Positions 28,185 through 37,280 of a stretch of DNA of 64,000 nucleotides are shown piece by piece. The stretch spans positions 1,964,001 through 2,028,000 of the forward strand of contig NZ_CP125098.1 in the NCBI RefSeq assembly GCF_030020805.1, written 5' to 3'. A program made the translations under genes and the position numbers. This DNA is from Paenibacillus sp. RC67 (GTDB taxonomy: Bacteria > Bacillota > Bacilli > Paenibacillales > NBRC-103111). Each line of letters opens with the position of its first letter. The first letter of the stretch is position 1. A model generated the notes under the pieces. The model was not told the DNA's origin and ran no database searches. It saw only the letters and a list, made by a program, of their open reading frames with translations.

Positions 28185-30517
28185 GACGTAAACGTACAAA
28201 AATAGTCCTCTCCGCGACACTGGCCGCTGCGCTTAGCTTATCTCTCTTTGCAACGCAGGCGGTACAGACGATTAATGCGGCGGATCCACCCGCTGCCGGA
28301 TCGGGAAATGCGGCGGATGCTGCTAAGCCTGATGCTGCTGCACAAGCTCCTGCAGCCAATACGGCTGCACCGGCTCAAGCAGCAGCGCCTGCAGCTCCTG
28401 TGGATGTCAACAAAGTGAAGGCAGAGCTGCCGAGCGACGCGAACTTTAAGCTCGCTGCTCAAAGCGACAAGCTTAAGCTATTGGTAGACAGCACAACTGG
28501 TCACTTCCAGGTGGAAGACAAGCGGAACGGTGAAATATGGCGTTCATATCCAAATGTGGATTTATGGCCTCAAGAGACGATTACGGGAACCTGGAGAAAC
28601 AATCTACGCTCCCCGATCATGGTCGAATATATCGATGCTGCGAACTTTAAGTCACAGCCCAAAATGACAAGCTTGATTGAAGATAAGGGCGTGCTTGAAG
28701 GGTTCCAGACGACAGCAACAGGCTTTAAAGTGACGTTTAACTTTAAAACCTCCGGGTTTAAAATTCCGGTTGAAGTAAACGTAAAAGATGATTTCGTTGA
28801 AACGAAAATCATTGATAGCGGGATTGAGGAAGGAAAGCTCAGTCTGTTGAACTTGAAGCTGTACCCGATGTTTGGCGCTGAGCCTTCCATTGGGCAAGAT
28901 GGCTACATGCTGGTTCCAGACGGCTCCGGCGCATTGATCCGCTTCAAGCAAAAGCAAATCAATGACAAATCGATTTATCGCGAGAATATGTACGGTAGCG
29001 ATATCTCGTTCTATGCAGAAAGAACGGCACGTCAGCAAGCTAAAATGCCAGTGTACGGCATGAAATCCGGAGACAAGGCATTTGTAGCCGTAATGACAGG
29101 TGGAGAAGAATATTCCAAAGTATTCGGATCCCCATCCGGTGCATTCGGCCAATCCAACTGGATTACGGCGGAGTGGCAATATCGGATTAAGTTTTTCCAG
29201 AACACGAGTAAGAAAGGGAATGCCGGGTTCTTCACCTACAGTAAACAACGGTTTACTTCGGATCAGCGCAGTACTCGCTACTACTTACTGGATAAAACGA
29301 ATGCGGACTATGCCGGTATGGCATCCAAATACCGTGAGTATCTAATGAAGGAACAAGGTGTGAAGCCGCTTCAGGCTACATCCAATAAAATTCCGATGTT
29401 CGTAGATATCGTTGGGGCAGACGTGAAAAAAGGGATGCTGTGGGATAAATATTTGCTAGGAACTTCTACCTCTCAAGCGATGGAAATGGTGAAGAGACTA
29501 TACGGTCTTGGCATCGAAAATATGTCCATCCAATACTTGGGCTGGCAGAAGGGCGGATACAGCTCCTTCGGAGGCCTGTTCCCAGTCGATAAGCGATTGG
29601 GTGGCAATGAAGGCATGAAGCAATTCATCCAATTCGCCCATTCCTTAAAGGTACCTGTGTATCTGACAGCTAACTACACGTATAACAATAATCTAAGAGA
29701 TGGATTCAATCCGAGATATGATGGGATGCGTAACCTTGCAGGCAAGCTGATGGATTTTGAAATGTTTGCAAGCCGTGACACGATTACTCAGATGAGTCCG
29801 AAGTTCTCAGCAAATGCACTATCCAAAGATATGAACGAATTTAAATCTTTGGGTGCGGACGGGATTTATTTTGAAGATGGTATTGGCCGTTACTTGAACA
29901 GTGACTTCAATACTCGTGCACCTTCTACCAGAACGGAAACGATGCATACACAGCAAGATATGCTGAAGGAAACGAAAGAAACGTTAGGCGGAGCAAGTGT
30001 GGAAAGAGCCAATTTGTACACACTGAAGGACATTACACATATTCACCGCATCGCTGACGATTATTCGTATGACTTGTTTATTGATGAATCGGTACCGTTT
30101 TTACAAATTGCGCTGCACGGTCTAGTCACTTATTCTTCGGGCTGGTCGAACTTACGCGATCAATACAAGACAGAGATGCTTCGCAGTATCGAGTACGGTG
30201 CAAGTCCTTCATTCATCTTCACCAATGCGCTTTCTGAGGAAATGAAGGGTGCTTATTCCGTTTATTACTACAGTATGAATGTGCATGATTGGGAATCGAC
30301 AGCTGTTGAAGAATATCAACGCTACAATAAAGCTTTGGGCGATGTACAGACCAAGTTTATTGTAGGGCACAAAACGATTGCTCCGAACGTGAAGGAAGTT
30401 ACTTACGACGGAGGCAAGAAAGTAGTTATTAACTACAACACAACGCCATATAGCGATGGCAAAGTTAGTATACCAGCTCAAGACTTTATCGTAGTGCAAG
30501 GAGGGGCAGGCCAATGA
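28181..30517 (+). CDS. Secreted DUF5696-like protein, possible glycosidase
   Basis: A 778-residue exported protein. The signal peptide ends near INAADPP and is followed by an Ala/Pro-rich linker (about residues 30-70). The main body starts with a beta-rich part (about 85-290, FQVEDKRNGEIWRSYPN). It continues with what looks like a TIM-barrel, including GLGIENMSIQYLGWQKGGYS, FAHSLKVPVYLTANYTYN and SLGADGIYFEDGIGRYLNSD. The last has acidic residues at a strand end, as in glycosidases. I recall such Paenibacillus proteins as DUF5696, but could not check. Its ATG overlaps the previous stop, and its stop overlaps the next start. Confidence 0.78.
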   Translation: MRRKRTKIVLSATLAAALSLSLFATQAVQTINAADPPAAGSGNAADAAKPDAAAQAPAANTAAPAQAAAPAAPVDVNKVKAELPSDANFKLAAQSDKLKLLVDSTTGHFQVEDKRNGEIWRSYPNVDLWPQETITGTWRNNLRSPIMVEYIDAANFKSQPKMTSLIEDKGVLEGFQTTATGFKVTFNFKTSGFKIPVEVNVKDDFVETKIIDSGIEEGKLSLLNLKLYPMFGAEPSIGQDGYMLVPDGSGALIRFKQKQINDKSIYRENMYGSDISFYAERTARQQAKMPVYGMKSGDKAFVAVMTGGEEYSKVFGSPSGAFGQSNWITAEWQYRIKFFQNTSKKGNAGFFTYSKQRFTSDQRSTRYYLLDKTNADYAGMASKYREYLMKEQGVKPLQATSNKIPMFVDIVGADVKKGMLWDKYLLGTSTSQAMEMVKRLYGLGIENMSIQYLGWQKGGYSSFGGLFPVDKRLGGNEGMKQFIQFAHSLKVPVYLTANYTYNNNLRDGFNPRYDGMRNLAGKLMDFEMFASRDTITQMSPKFSANALSKDMNEFKSLGADGIYFEDGIGRYLNSDFNTRAPSTRTETMHTQQDMLKETKETLGGASVERANLYTLKDITHIHRIADDYSYDLFIDESVPFLQIALHGLVTYSSGWSNLRDQYKTEMLRSIEYGASPSFIFTNALSEEMKGAYSVYYYSMNVHDWESTAVEEYQRYNKALGDVQTKFIVGHKTIAPNVKEVTYDGGKKVVINYNTTPYSDGKVSIPAQDFIVVQGGAGQ

Positions 30518-31380
30518 ATCGCAAATTAAAATTGAGCTCCGCTACTCTCCGTAAAGTGGAAGGTTCTTTATTCATCGCACCCTGGGTTCTCGGATTTCTT
30601 GGATTCATCGCATTTCCGCTAGTGTATTCGTTCTATATGAGCTTTAATCGAGTTAAAATTACGGCCGGCGGCGTGGAATATTCGCCGGTCGGGTTCCAGT
30701 ACTACCGCGAAATTTTGTTTGCGGATGGCGGGCTGCTGTACAACGACTTGCTGCCGTTTTTACGGCAAGCGCTGATGATGATTCCGGTCATCGTAGTATT
30801 CTCGCTGCTAGTCGCGATCCTGCTCAACCAGAAATTTGTCGGACGTTCGTTCTTTAGGGTCATTTTCTTCCTGCCCGTCATTTTCTCCACCGGACAAATT
30901 ATCCAGGAGTTTATTACTCAGGGCGAGGGCACGTTGTCGTTCGTGCAGGAGTTTGAGCTAGGCAGCTATATCAATACGTATTTGCCCAAAGCCTGGGCGG
31001 CGCCTTTAAACTCCATTATTAATTCGTTCGTGCTTATCTTGTGGTATTCCGGTGTACAAATTCTGATTTTCTTGGCCGGACGTCAAACCATTTCGGCTTC
31101 CGTTTATGAAGCAGCGCGGATTGATGGAGCGGACCCTTGGGAAACGTTCTGGAAGATCACATTGCCAGGTTTGACACCGTTTATTTTGCTGAACTTGATC
31201 TATACGGTTGTCGACTTGTTCACCTTCCCGTCCAACCCGATCATTTCGAAGGTTAACACGACCAACTACGGCTTATCTAGTGCATTGGCGTGGATATATC
31301 TTATGATCGTACTGCTCTTCCTGGGTATTGTCCTGCTGATCTTCTCCAGGGTAACCAAATCCTCAAGCGGAGCTAAATAG
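30514..31380 (+). CDS. ABC transporter permease, MalF-like (second pair)
   Basis: A 288-residue permease. The EAA loop reads EAARIDGADPWETFWKITLP. Its start overlaps the DUF5696-like gene by four bases (ATGA) behind GGAGGGG. It is the first half of a second channel in the same operon, for which no additional solute-binding protein or ATPase is present. Confidence 0.92.
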   Translation: MNRKLKLSSATLRKVEGSLFIAPWVLGFLGFIAFPLVYSFYMSFNRVKITAGGVEYSPVGFQYYREILFADGGLLYNDLLPFLRQALMMIPVIVVFSLLVAILLNQKFVGRSFFRVIFFLPVIFSTGQIIQEFITQGEGTLSFVQEFELGSYINTYLPKAWAAPLNSIINSFVLILWYSGVQILIFLAGRQTISASVYEAARIDGADPWETFWKITLPGLTPFILLNLIYTVVDLFTFPSNPIISKVNTTNYGLSSALAWIYLMIVLLFLGIVLLIFSRVTKSSSGAK

Positions 31381-31397
31381 AAAGGAGGCGAAACGGA

Positions 31398-32366
31398 ATG
31401 CAAAAAGTGTTGAGAGATATTAAGAACGTACGCTTCGATACTCATACGTTAAGATCGTGGCTTTTAGCGACCAAGCGGTTACTGATTGGTAAGGAAGCCG
31501 ATAAAGGTTTAATCTTCAGATTGTTTATGTACCTGATTCTGATCGACGTTGCTTTTATTTATGTGAAGCCAATCATATACATGATTACAACCATGGTAAA
31601 AGACTCGTCCAACTTGCTTGATCCAGCTGTTATTTGGGTACCGCGTTCCATTTTCACAGGGCATCTTCAAGAAGCGTTCCGACTGTTGAAGTATTCCAAC
31701 GCTTTCTTCATAAGTATGACGGTGTCGCTGAGTGTTGCGGTGCTGCAAGTTATTTCCTGCGCTATAGCGGGATATGCTTTTGCAAGACTGGATTTTCCAC
31801 TCAAAAAGTTCTGGTTCGTATGTCTTATCTTTACATTCGTTATGCCACCTCAGGTAACGATTTTGCCATCCATCTTGTTGTTTAAAGACTTTGGTTGGAT
31901 CAATACGTACCTGCCTCTAATCGTGCCTGCCATTTTCGGGCATGGATTGAAGGGCGCACTGTTCGTCATCATTTACCGACAGTTCTTCAGTACGCTTCCT
32001 AAGGAGCTTGAAGAGGCTGCCAAAATAGACGGAGCGAACGTGTTCAGAGTGTTTTTCCGAGTCATGCTTCCTATTTCGACTTCGGCTATAGTCGTCGTAT
32101 TCTTGTTCTCCTTCGTATGGAACTGGAATGATTTCTATTACCCTACGATGTATATGTTCGGGGCTAAAGAGGTCCCGCTTTCCATCAGTTTGTCTCGTTT
32201 GGCAGCATCACTAACCGCTGAAGCGGAACAAGCGGGTCCAAGTATTTTTGCAGAACCAATCAAAATGGCTGCATCGTTCTTGATCATTATGCCGGTTTTG
32301 GTTGTCTACACGTTTACTCAGCGTTGGTTCGTAGAAGGCGTAGAACGTACGGGTCTCGTAGAGTAG
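31398..32366 (+). CDS. ABC transporter permease, MalG-like (second pair)
   Basis: A 322-residue permease with EAA loop EAAKIDGANVFRVFFRVMLP. A hydrophilic N-terminal extension of about 35 residues comes before the first membrane segment, longer than in the other MalG-like proteins here. The start follows AAAGGAGG. It ends the locus that begins at 20002, and a strong terminator follows within ten bases. Confidence 0.92.
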   Translation: MQKVLRDIKNVRFDTHTLRSWLLATKRLLIGKEADKGLIFRLFMYLILIDVAFIYVKPIIYMITTMVKDSSNLLDPAVIWVPRSIFTGHLQEAFRLLKYSNAFFISMTVSLSVAVLQVISCAIAGYAFARLDFPLKKFWFVCLIFTFVMPPQVTILPSILLFKDFGWINTYLPLIVPAIFGHGLKGALFVIIYRQFFSTLPKELEEAAKIDGANVFRVFFRVMLPISTSAIVVVFLFSFVWNWNDFYYPTMYMFGAKEVPLSISLSRLAASLTAEAEQAGPSIFAEPIKMAASFLIIMPVLVVYTFTQRWFVEGVERTGLVE

Positions 32367-32371
32367 AAGGG

Positions 32372-32400
32372 AAAAGCCTGACGAGTTCAGGCTTTTTTTC
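32372..32400 (+). terminator. Rho-independent terminator of the 20-32 kb locus
   Basis: AAAAGCCTGA-CGAGT-TCAGGC followed by seven T. A near-identical hairpin recurs at 32546-32575. Confidence 0.92.
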
Positions 32401-32545
32401 TATTATAATAGCGTGTTGGGTATTTCGATTATGGAGATGTCCATCAGCGTTATTTCCCGGGAAAAGAAGGATTGGGTCGGATTTTCTGATAGAGCTGCGG
32501 ATATTCCTCGACAAAATCCAACCATTATCGATTCCTGCAGACTGT

Positions 32546-32575
32546 AAAAAGCCTGAGAAATTCAGGCTTTTTTTC
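32546..32575 (+). terminator. Second copy of the same terminator
   Basis: AAAAAGCCTGA-GAAA-TTCAGGC followed by seven T, with the same stem as the hairpin 174 bases upstream. The 145 bases between them contain no gene, only an imperfect inverted repeat (TTGGGTATTTCGA at 32416 and TCGACAAAATCCAA at 32508). Confidence 0.9.
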
Positions 32576-32625
32576 TTGTATAATTCCATTTTGACAAGTA
32601 ATATGTAGAAATAGGGGGTATTTTG

Positions 32626-33339
32626 ATGCATATATTACTTGTGGAAGATGAACCTAAAATCCGCGAAGTAGTCTCCGCTTATTTGAAAAATGAAGGCTGG
32701 GAAGTCGATTGTACTGCTAACGGCTTGGAAGCCGTCCAATTATTCGAGAACGGCTCTTATGATTTAGTTATTTTGGATCTCATGCTGGAAGGCATTTCGG
32801 GAGAAGAAGTGTGCCAACAAATAAGGACGAAATCCGTCGTACCTATCATCATGCTTACTTCCAAATCAAGAGAAAGCGATACGATTGCAGGATTAAATCT
32901 GGGTGCTGATGACTATATCGCTAAACCTTTCCGAGTGAAAGAAGTTATCGCGCGAATACACGCTCTTAGACGGAGAATCCATGCTTATAAAGCGGATACG
33001 GTCAAGCAGCATGTACTTACCTTTGATAAAGGTCAGCTGGTCGTTGATTTGGAAGCCAGCACACTGCTTGTGCGCGGTATCCATGCGAATTTAACGACAA
33101 CGGAATTCAAGCTATTAACAGTGTTTACGAGCAAGCCCGGCAAAATATGGTCGCGCAGTGATTTGTCCTTCCACGTGCTTGGCTATCGCTTCCAAGGGGA
33201 CAGTCGCTCTATAGATACTCATGTGAAAAATTTGCGCAAAAAAATTGAGGAAGATACCAAAGAGCCGCGATATATCCTAACTATGGTAGGCTCGGGTTAT
33301 AAGTTTGCTGCAGAATCGGATACGAAGGAAACGACTTGA
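32626..33339 (+). CDS. OmpR/PhoB-family response regulator
   Basis: A 237-residue two-domain regulator. The receiver has the acidic pocket LVEDEP, the phosphoacceptor Asp51 in DLVILDLMLEG, and the conserved Lys in DDYIAKPFRVKE. The C-terminal winged-helix DNA-binding domain includes TTTEFKLLTVFTSKPGKIWSR and SIDTHVKNLRKKIEED. ATG 32626 follows AGGGGG; the TTG three bases earlier is in frame but less likely. The stop overlaps the kinase start by one base. It may control the transport locus just upstream, an inference from position. Confidence 0.93.
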   Translation: MHILLVEDEPKIREVVSAYLKNEGWEVDCTANGLEAVQLFENGSYDLVILDLMLEGISGEEVCQQIRTKSVVPIIMLTSKSRESDTIAGLNLGADDYIAKPFRVKEVIARIHALRRRIHAYKADTVKQHVLTFDKGQLVVDLEASTLLVRGIHANLTTTEFKLLTVFTSKPGKIWSRSDLSFHVLGYRFQGDSRSIDTHVKNLRKKIEEDTKEPRYILTMVGSGYKFAAESDTKETT

Positions 33340-34712
33340 TGATGATTAGAGTATTTCGCAAAATGGAATTTATTTTATTTATAACGCTCCAAAGCTGCTT
33401 CATTTTAATTATTTCGATTGTTGCTTACGGGTATAATTTTAATTGGCAGGATGTATTTACCCATTATCAAGAAGATCAATTGAAGGTAAACGCTTTCAAA
33501 TTAATCGATGATATGCGTAACGACAACTTGTCAGTCGGCCCATATAACGAGGAGCAGAAGTCCTGGTTGAACCGCAGAGCGACCTTATACGGTATTCTCG
33601 TCCGTTACGGAGAAGATAAGAGGAATACCTGGTTCGACATGTTTACGCGTGTTCAGGATCAGAAAGACCTTATCATACAGGAATATCCCGTAGTAGCTAA
33701 GGGGGAGACGCGAGGCATTCTCCAAGTGGGATATTTGAAGACATTAGATCAAATAGATCCGAATGTCATTGCCTACCAAAAAATGATGCAAACCCGTTCC
33801 GGACTGCTTTACGGCGTTATCATTTTGATTTCCGTTCTGGTCAGCTTTGTGGTTGCCCGACTATTGTCCGCCCATCTGCAGAGGCTTCAGGAAACCGCGA
33901 ATAAAATTCGACTTGGCAACTGGGAGGTACAAGCAGCGATAAAGGGCCCTGAGGAGGTTAGAAGGCTCGCCTTAACGTTAAACGAGCTCTCCAGAGAGCT
34001 GAAGAAACAGGAGGACTGGCGCCATCATCTCATGGAGGATTTAACGCATGAGCTTCGAACGCCTCTTACGTCGATGCTGTCGCAGCTGGAGGCTATGATT
34101 GACGGTATATATGAAGTCGATATGGAATGGCTGCAGCAAATCTATGACGAGCTGATCCGGCTTACGCGACTGATGAATGATATGGAACGTTTGTCTGAAG
34201 CAGAGGCGGCCCGATTTACGATACATATTAAAAGAATTAACATCGTTCAATTGACCCAAAATGTGTATCGTAATTTTCAGCAGATGGCTAAGAGTAAAGG
34301 GGTTAAGCTGCAGTTTGTACCGACTAATGCTCCATGCTATGCAGAGATTGACCGTGATAAAATGATCCAGATCATTTCCAATATTGTATCCAATGCGATT
34401 AAATATACGGATGAAGGCGGTAAAGTGACGCTTGGCGTCGATTGGACCACGGATTCTACGATCATTTATTGTCAGGATACGGGCATAGGCATCAGTAACG
34501 CTGACCTGCCTTATGTGTTCAATCGCTTGTATCGCGTAGATAAATCGAGATCCCGTTTCAGCGGTGGGGTTGGACTTGGCTTAAGTATAGTCAAAGCATT
34601 GGTTGAGGCACATGAAGGGAAAATCGAGGTGACGAGTACGCTAGGGCGGGGCTCCAAATTTATGGTTACGATACCGAATGTATATAAGTCTTTGGAGCAG
34701 CAGTTATTATAG
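33339..34712 (+). CDS. Membrane-bound sensor histidine kinase
   Basis: About 457 residues. The first membrane helix spans about residues 10-30, followed by an extracellular sensor region of roughly 120 residues. A second helix (about 157-177) leads to a HAMP linker. The phosphoacceptor box LTHELRTPLTSMLSQLEAM has His237. The ATPase domain includes NIVSNAIKYTDEGG, DTGIGISNADLP and GGVGLGLSIVKALVEAHEG. It partners with the OmpR-type regulator immediately upstream. The ligand is unknown; being outside, it may sense the envelope or a glycan. Confidence 0.92.
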   Translation: MMIRVFRKMEFILFITLQSCFILIISIVAYGYNFNWQDVFTHYQEDQLKVNAFKLIDDMRNDNLSVGPYNEEQKSWLNRRATLYGILVRYGEDKRNTWFDMFTRVQDQKDLIIQEYPVVAKGETRGILQVGYLKTLDQIDPNVIAYQKMMQTRSGLLYGVIILISVLVSFVVARLLSAHLQRLQETANKIRLGNWEVQAAIKGPEEVRRLALTLNELSRELKKQEDWRHHLMEDLTHELRTPLTSMLSQLEAMIDGIYEVDMEWLQQIYDELIRLTRLMNDMERLSEAEAARFTIHIKRINIVQLTQNVYRNFQQMAKSKGVKLQFVPTNAPCYAEIDRDKMIQIISNIVSNAIKYTDEGGKVTLGVDWTTDSTIIYCQDTGIGISNADLPYVFNRLYRVDKSRSRFSGGVGLGLSIVKALVEAHEGKIEVTSTLGRGSKFMVTIPNVYKSLEQQLL

Positions 34713-34745
34713 TCCATAAGGCCATGCTCGAAGGAGGCAACGTCT

Positions 34746-35309
34746 TTGAACTTTTACGGTCAAAATGTACTTCCCGCAGTTCGCAAAATGAGAGATTTGG
34801 AGCTGCTGCTAAAAAGCCGGTTCACTTATTTGGTGCTGCTTGATATTCACATTTCCCAGCTAACCAGTATCGTACAGCTTGCCAGATCGCATCAAAAGAA
34901 GATGCTGATCCATGCGGATTTGATTCAAGGCTTGAAAAATGATGAATACGCGGTGGAATTTTTATGCCAATCGATAAAACCGGCCGGAATCATTTCAACG
35001 AAAAGTGCAGCTATTGCAACCGCGAAAAAGAATAAGGTGTTGGCGATACAACGGCATTTTTTACTAGATACGACGGCGTTAGAGATGACTTATAAAATTA
35101 CGGAGAAGGTACAGCCGGATTATATTGAAGTGCTGCCAGGCATTATGCCCCATATTATAGCGGAAATGAAAGAGCAGCTGGGTATTCCTATCTTAGCGGG
35201 AGGCTTGATTCGTACCGTGGACGATGTGGAAATGGCCATAAAAGCGGGGGCGGTCGCCGTAACGACCTCCCGCAAAGAAATATGGAGCCAATATGAAGGA
35301 CTTCTATAA
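34746..35309 (+). CDS. glpP: Glycerol uptake operon antiterminator GlpP
   Basis: A 187-residue TIM-barrel RNA-binding antiterminator. The start is TTG 34746, clearly set by AAGGAGG eight bases upstream. Family segments include VLPAVRKMRDLELLLKS, KKMLIHADLIQGLKNDEYAVEFLCQ, PDYIEVLPGIMPHII and PILAGGLIRTVDDVEMAIKAGAVAVTTS. GlpP binds glycerol-3-phosphate and glp leader mRNA so that transcription passes a leader terminator. Such a terminator is visible upstream of glpD (37042-37106). The gene is convergent with glpD, with only 15 bases between. Confidence 0.95.
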   Translation: MNFYGQNVLPAVRKMRDLELLLKSRFTYLVLLDIHISQLTSIVQLARSHQKKMLIHADLIQGLKNDEYAVEFLCQSIKPAGIISTKSAAIATAKKNKVLAIQRHFLLDTTALEMTYKITEKVQPDYIEVLPGIMPHIIAEMKEQLGIPILAGGLIRTVDDVEMAIKAGAVAVTTSRKEIWSQYEGLL

Positions 35310-35324
35310 ATTATTATGAATTAA

Positions 35325-36998
35325 TTATTTCTGTTCAACGGCAAGAGGATCGACAGCATCTTCTCTACGGTGTTCCAGGTCTGCACTATGCTGCTCGATC
35401 TCTGCTTCACTCCAACCGAACATATGGGCCATATAAGCAATAATTGGCTGCTTCCATTGGTTAACAGATTGAATATCGAAGTACATGGCGCCAGTTCGAC
35501 GAATAAAGAAGTCTGACGGCGTACATACCATCTCCGCTTCAATTCCGTAGAGCAGCATGGCAAGCCATATCCCAGGCATTCCATACTGCTTGGCTTCCTC
35601 CTGATGCTGATGGTAAAGCTCGAGTAGACGGTCTACATTGGAACCGTAGCGAGTAACTAGCGCACTCGCTTCCTTCTCGTTCAAACCGAATTTTGCCGCC
35701 TGCTGCACTTTACTTTTGACAAAGGCCGCATATCCTCGTGATCCGCCAACATCTCCACCAGAGAGCTGAACCTTGTCCGTCGTACAGCTAGGGAAGAGAG
35801 AATGTCCTTGCTGCTCGAGCTGGTTAGCAACCAGATTGACGATACGCTCGGCCATTTTGCGATATCCCGTCAGCTTGCCGCCGGCAATTGTAATTAATCC
35901 TGAAGGTGCAATGAAGATTTCATCTTTACGAGACAGCTCTGATGGAGATTTGCCATCCTCGTGAATAAGTGGACGCAAGCCTGACCAGCTCGACTCTACA
36001 TCCTTAGTTTCTAGCCTTAGGGTCGGGAACATGAAATTCGCAGCCCGCACAATATAATCTCGATCTTCCACCGTCATACGCGGGCGAGTAATGTCGCCAG
36101 TGTAATTCGTATCGGTTGTCCCGATATAGGTTTTGCCGTCACGTGGAATTGCGAACACCATACGGCCATCCGGGGTGTCAAAGTAGATGGCTTGCTTCAG
36201 AGGGAATCGCTTCCCGTCGATAACGAGATGGACACCCTTAGTAAGGTGGAGTCGCTTGCCTTGCTTCGAGCCGTCGATTTCACGAATCGTATCCACCCAC
36301 GGACCTGCGGCGTTAACAATTTTTTTGGCGCGAATTTCGAAGGCTTCCCCTGTCAATTGATCGACAGCATGAACTCCGACAATGGTTCCTTGATCATAAA
36401 GCAGATTATCGGCTTTAACATAATTAATCGCTTTAACTCCGCGACGAACGGCTTCTTTCATCGTCTCGATGGTAAGTCTTGCATCGTCCGTTCTGTACTC
36501 AACGTAGTAGCCTCCGCCCTTGAGTTTATCCGTGCGAAGCAGCGGCTCCATGTTCAATGTTTTATCTTTGTTCAGCATGATGCGTCGCTCCTGCTTGCGA
36601 ACACCTGCCAAGAAATCGTAAAGAAGTAATCCGACGGAAGTAGCCAGCTTGCCGTAAGTACCGCCTTCGATGATGGGGAGCAGCATCCATTCCGGGGTCG
36701 TGACATGAGGCGCATTTTCGTATACAATGGCGCGCTCTTTACCTACCTCAGCAACTATTTTGAATTCGAGCTGCTTAAGGTAACGCAGCCCTCCGTGAAT
36801 CAGCTTTGTGGAACGGCTGGAGGTACCAGCTCCGAAATCTTGCATTTCAATGAGCCCGGTTGACATTCCCCTTGTTTGAGCATCGAGTGCAATACCTGCC
36901 CCTGTAATGCCGCCCCCTATGACTAGCAGGTCTAGTGTCTGATTAGAGAGCTGTTCTATATGATCAGCACGGTGCGCTCCAGAAAAATTCAACGTCAT
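35325..36998 (-). CDS. glpD: Aerobic glycerol-3-phosphate dehydrogenase GlpD
   Basis: A 557-residue FAD enzyme that oxidises glycerol-3-phosphate to dihydroxyacetone phosphate and feeds electrons to menaquinone at the membrane. It has the dinucleotide motif LDLLVIGGGITGAGIALDA, DFGAGTSSRSTKLIHGGLRY and SSWSGLRPLIHEDGKSPSELSR, then a C-terminal helical domain. The start is ATG 36998; the frame runs further upstream but through the leader terminator. Transcription comes from the promoter at 37162-37190 and should need GlpP to pass the leader terminator. Confidence 0.95.
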   Translation of the reverse strand: MTLNFSGAHRADHIEQLSNQTLDLLVIGGGITGAGIALDAQTRGMSTGLIEMQDFGAGTSSRSTKLIHGGLRYLKQLEFKIVAEVGKERAIVYENAPHVTTPEWMLLPIIEGGTYGKLATSVGLLLYDFLAGVRKQERRIMLNKDKTLNMEPLLRTDKLKGGGYYVEYRTDDARLTIETMKEAVRRGVKAINYVKADNLLYDQGTIVGVHAVDQLTGEAFEIRAKKIVNAAGPWVDTIREIDGSKQGKRLHLTKGVHLVIDGKRFPLKQAIYFDTPDGRMVFAIPRDGKTYIGTTDTNYTGDITRPRMTVEDRDYIVRAANFMFPTLRLETKDVESSWSGLRPLIHEDGKSPSELSRKDEIFIAPSGLITIAGGKLTGYRKMAERIVNLVANQLEQQGHSLFPSCTTDKVQLSGGDVGGSRGYAAFVKSKVQQAAKFGLNEKEASALVTRYGSNVDRLLELYHQHQEEAKQYGMPGIWLAMLLYGIEAEMVCTPSDFFIRRTGAMYFDIQSVNQWKQPIIAYMAHMFGWSEAEIEQHSADLEHRREDAVDPLAVEQK

Positions 36999-37041
36999 GT
37001 GAAATCCACCCTTTTCATCTTGATTATGTGTGTAAATACGC

Positions 37042-37106
37042 AAAAAAGACCGATAACACGTCCCTGCAAAAGCCAAAATCAGCTTCGGCAAGGTATGTTA
37101 CGGTCT
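37042..37106 (-). terminator. glpD leader terminator, target of GlpP antitermination
   Basis: Read on the minus strand, AGACCGTAACA (37106-37096) pairs with TGTTATCGGTCT, and six T follow (to 37042). An inner CCTTGC/GCAGGG stem extends it. It lies in the leader between the glpD promoter and the glpD start, as in Bacillus subtilis, where GlpP lets polymerase through in the presence of glycerol-3-phosphate. Confidence 0.85.
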
Positions 37107-37161
37107 ACTCTTATTCTCTGACCAGATTATTAACTTGTTAGGGTGTTGCTCAATTAACCGT

Positions 37162-37190
37162 ATCATATCATGAGAATGATGACGAATCAA
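37162..37190 (-). promoter_or_regulatory. glpD promoter
   Basis: On the minus strand, TTGATT (37190-37185) and TATGAT (37167-37162) are 17 bases apart, a good sigma-A match ahead of the leader terminator. Confidence 0.65.
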
Positions 37191-37196
37191 TACTTA

Positions 37197-37226
37197 TTGA
37201 CAGAGAAATTGGGTTTGTGTTAGATT
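37197..37226 (+). promoter_or_regulatory. glpK promoter
   Basis: A perfect TTGACA (37197-37202) is followed by TAGATT (37221-37226) after 18 bases. It is divergent from and seven bases away from the glpD -35. Confidence 0.5.
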
Positions 37227-37232
37227 TCAACA

Positions 37233-37246
37233 TGAAAACGGTTTAT
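37233..37246 (+). promoter_or_regulatory. CcpA cre site candidate for glpK
   Basis: TGAAAACGGTTTAT matches the cre consensus TGWAANCGNTNWCA except for the last two bases. It sits just downstream of the -10, a position where CcpA blocks transcription when preferred sugars are present. Confidence 0.5.
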
Positions 37247-37280
37247 ATTTAAGCCACATGTACGACAAGGAGGAGAATCG

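Noticed and set aside
32324..32608. Frames on both strands across the twin terminators
   Set aside because: They read through two Rho-independent terminators and overlap the permease end, with no ribosome site.
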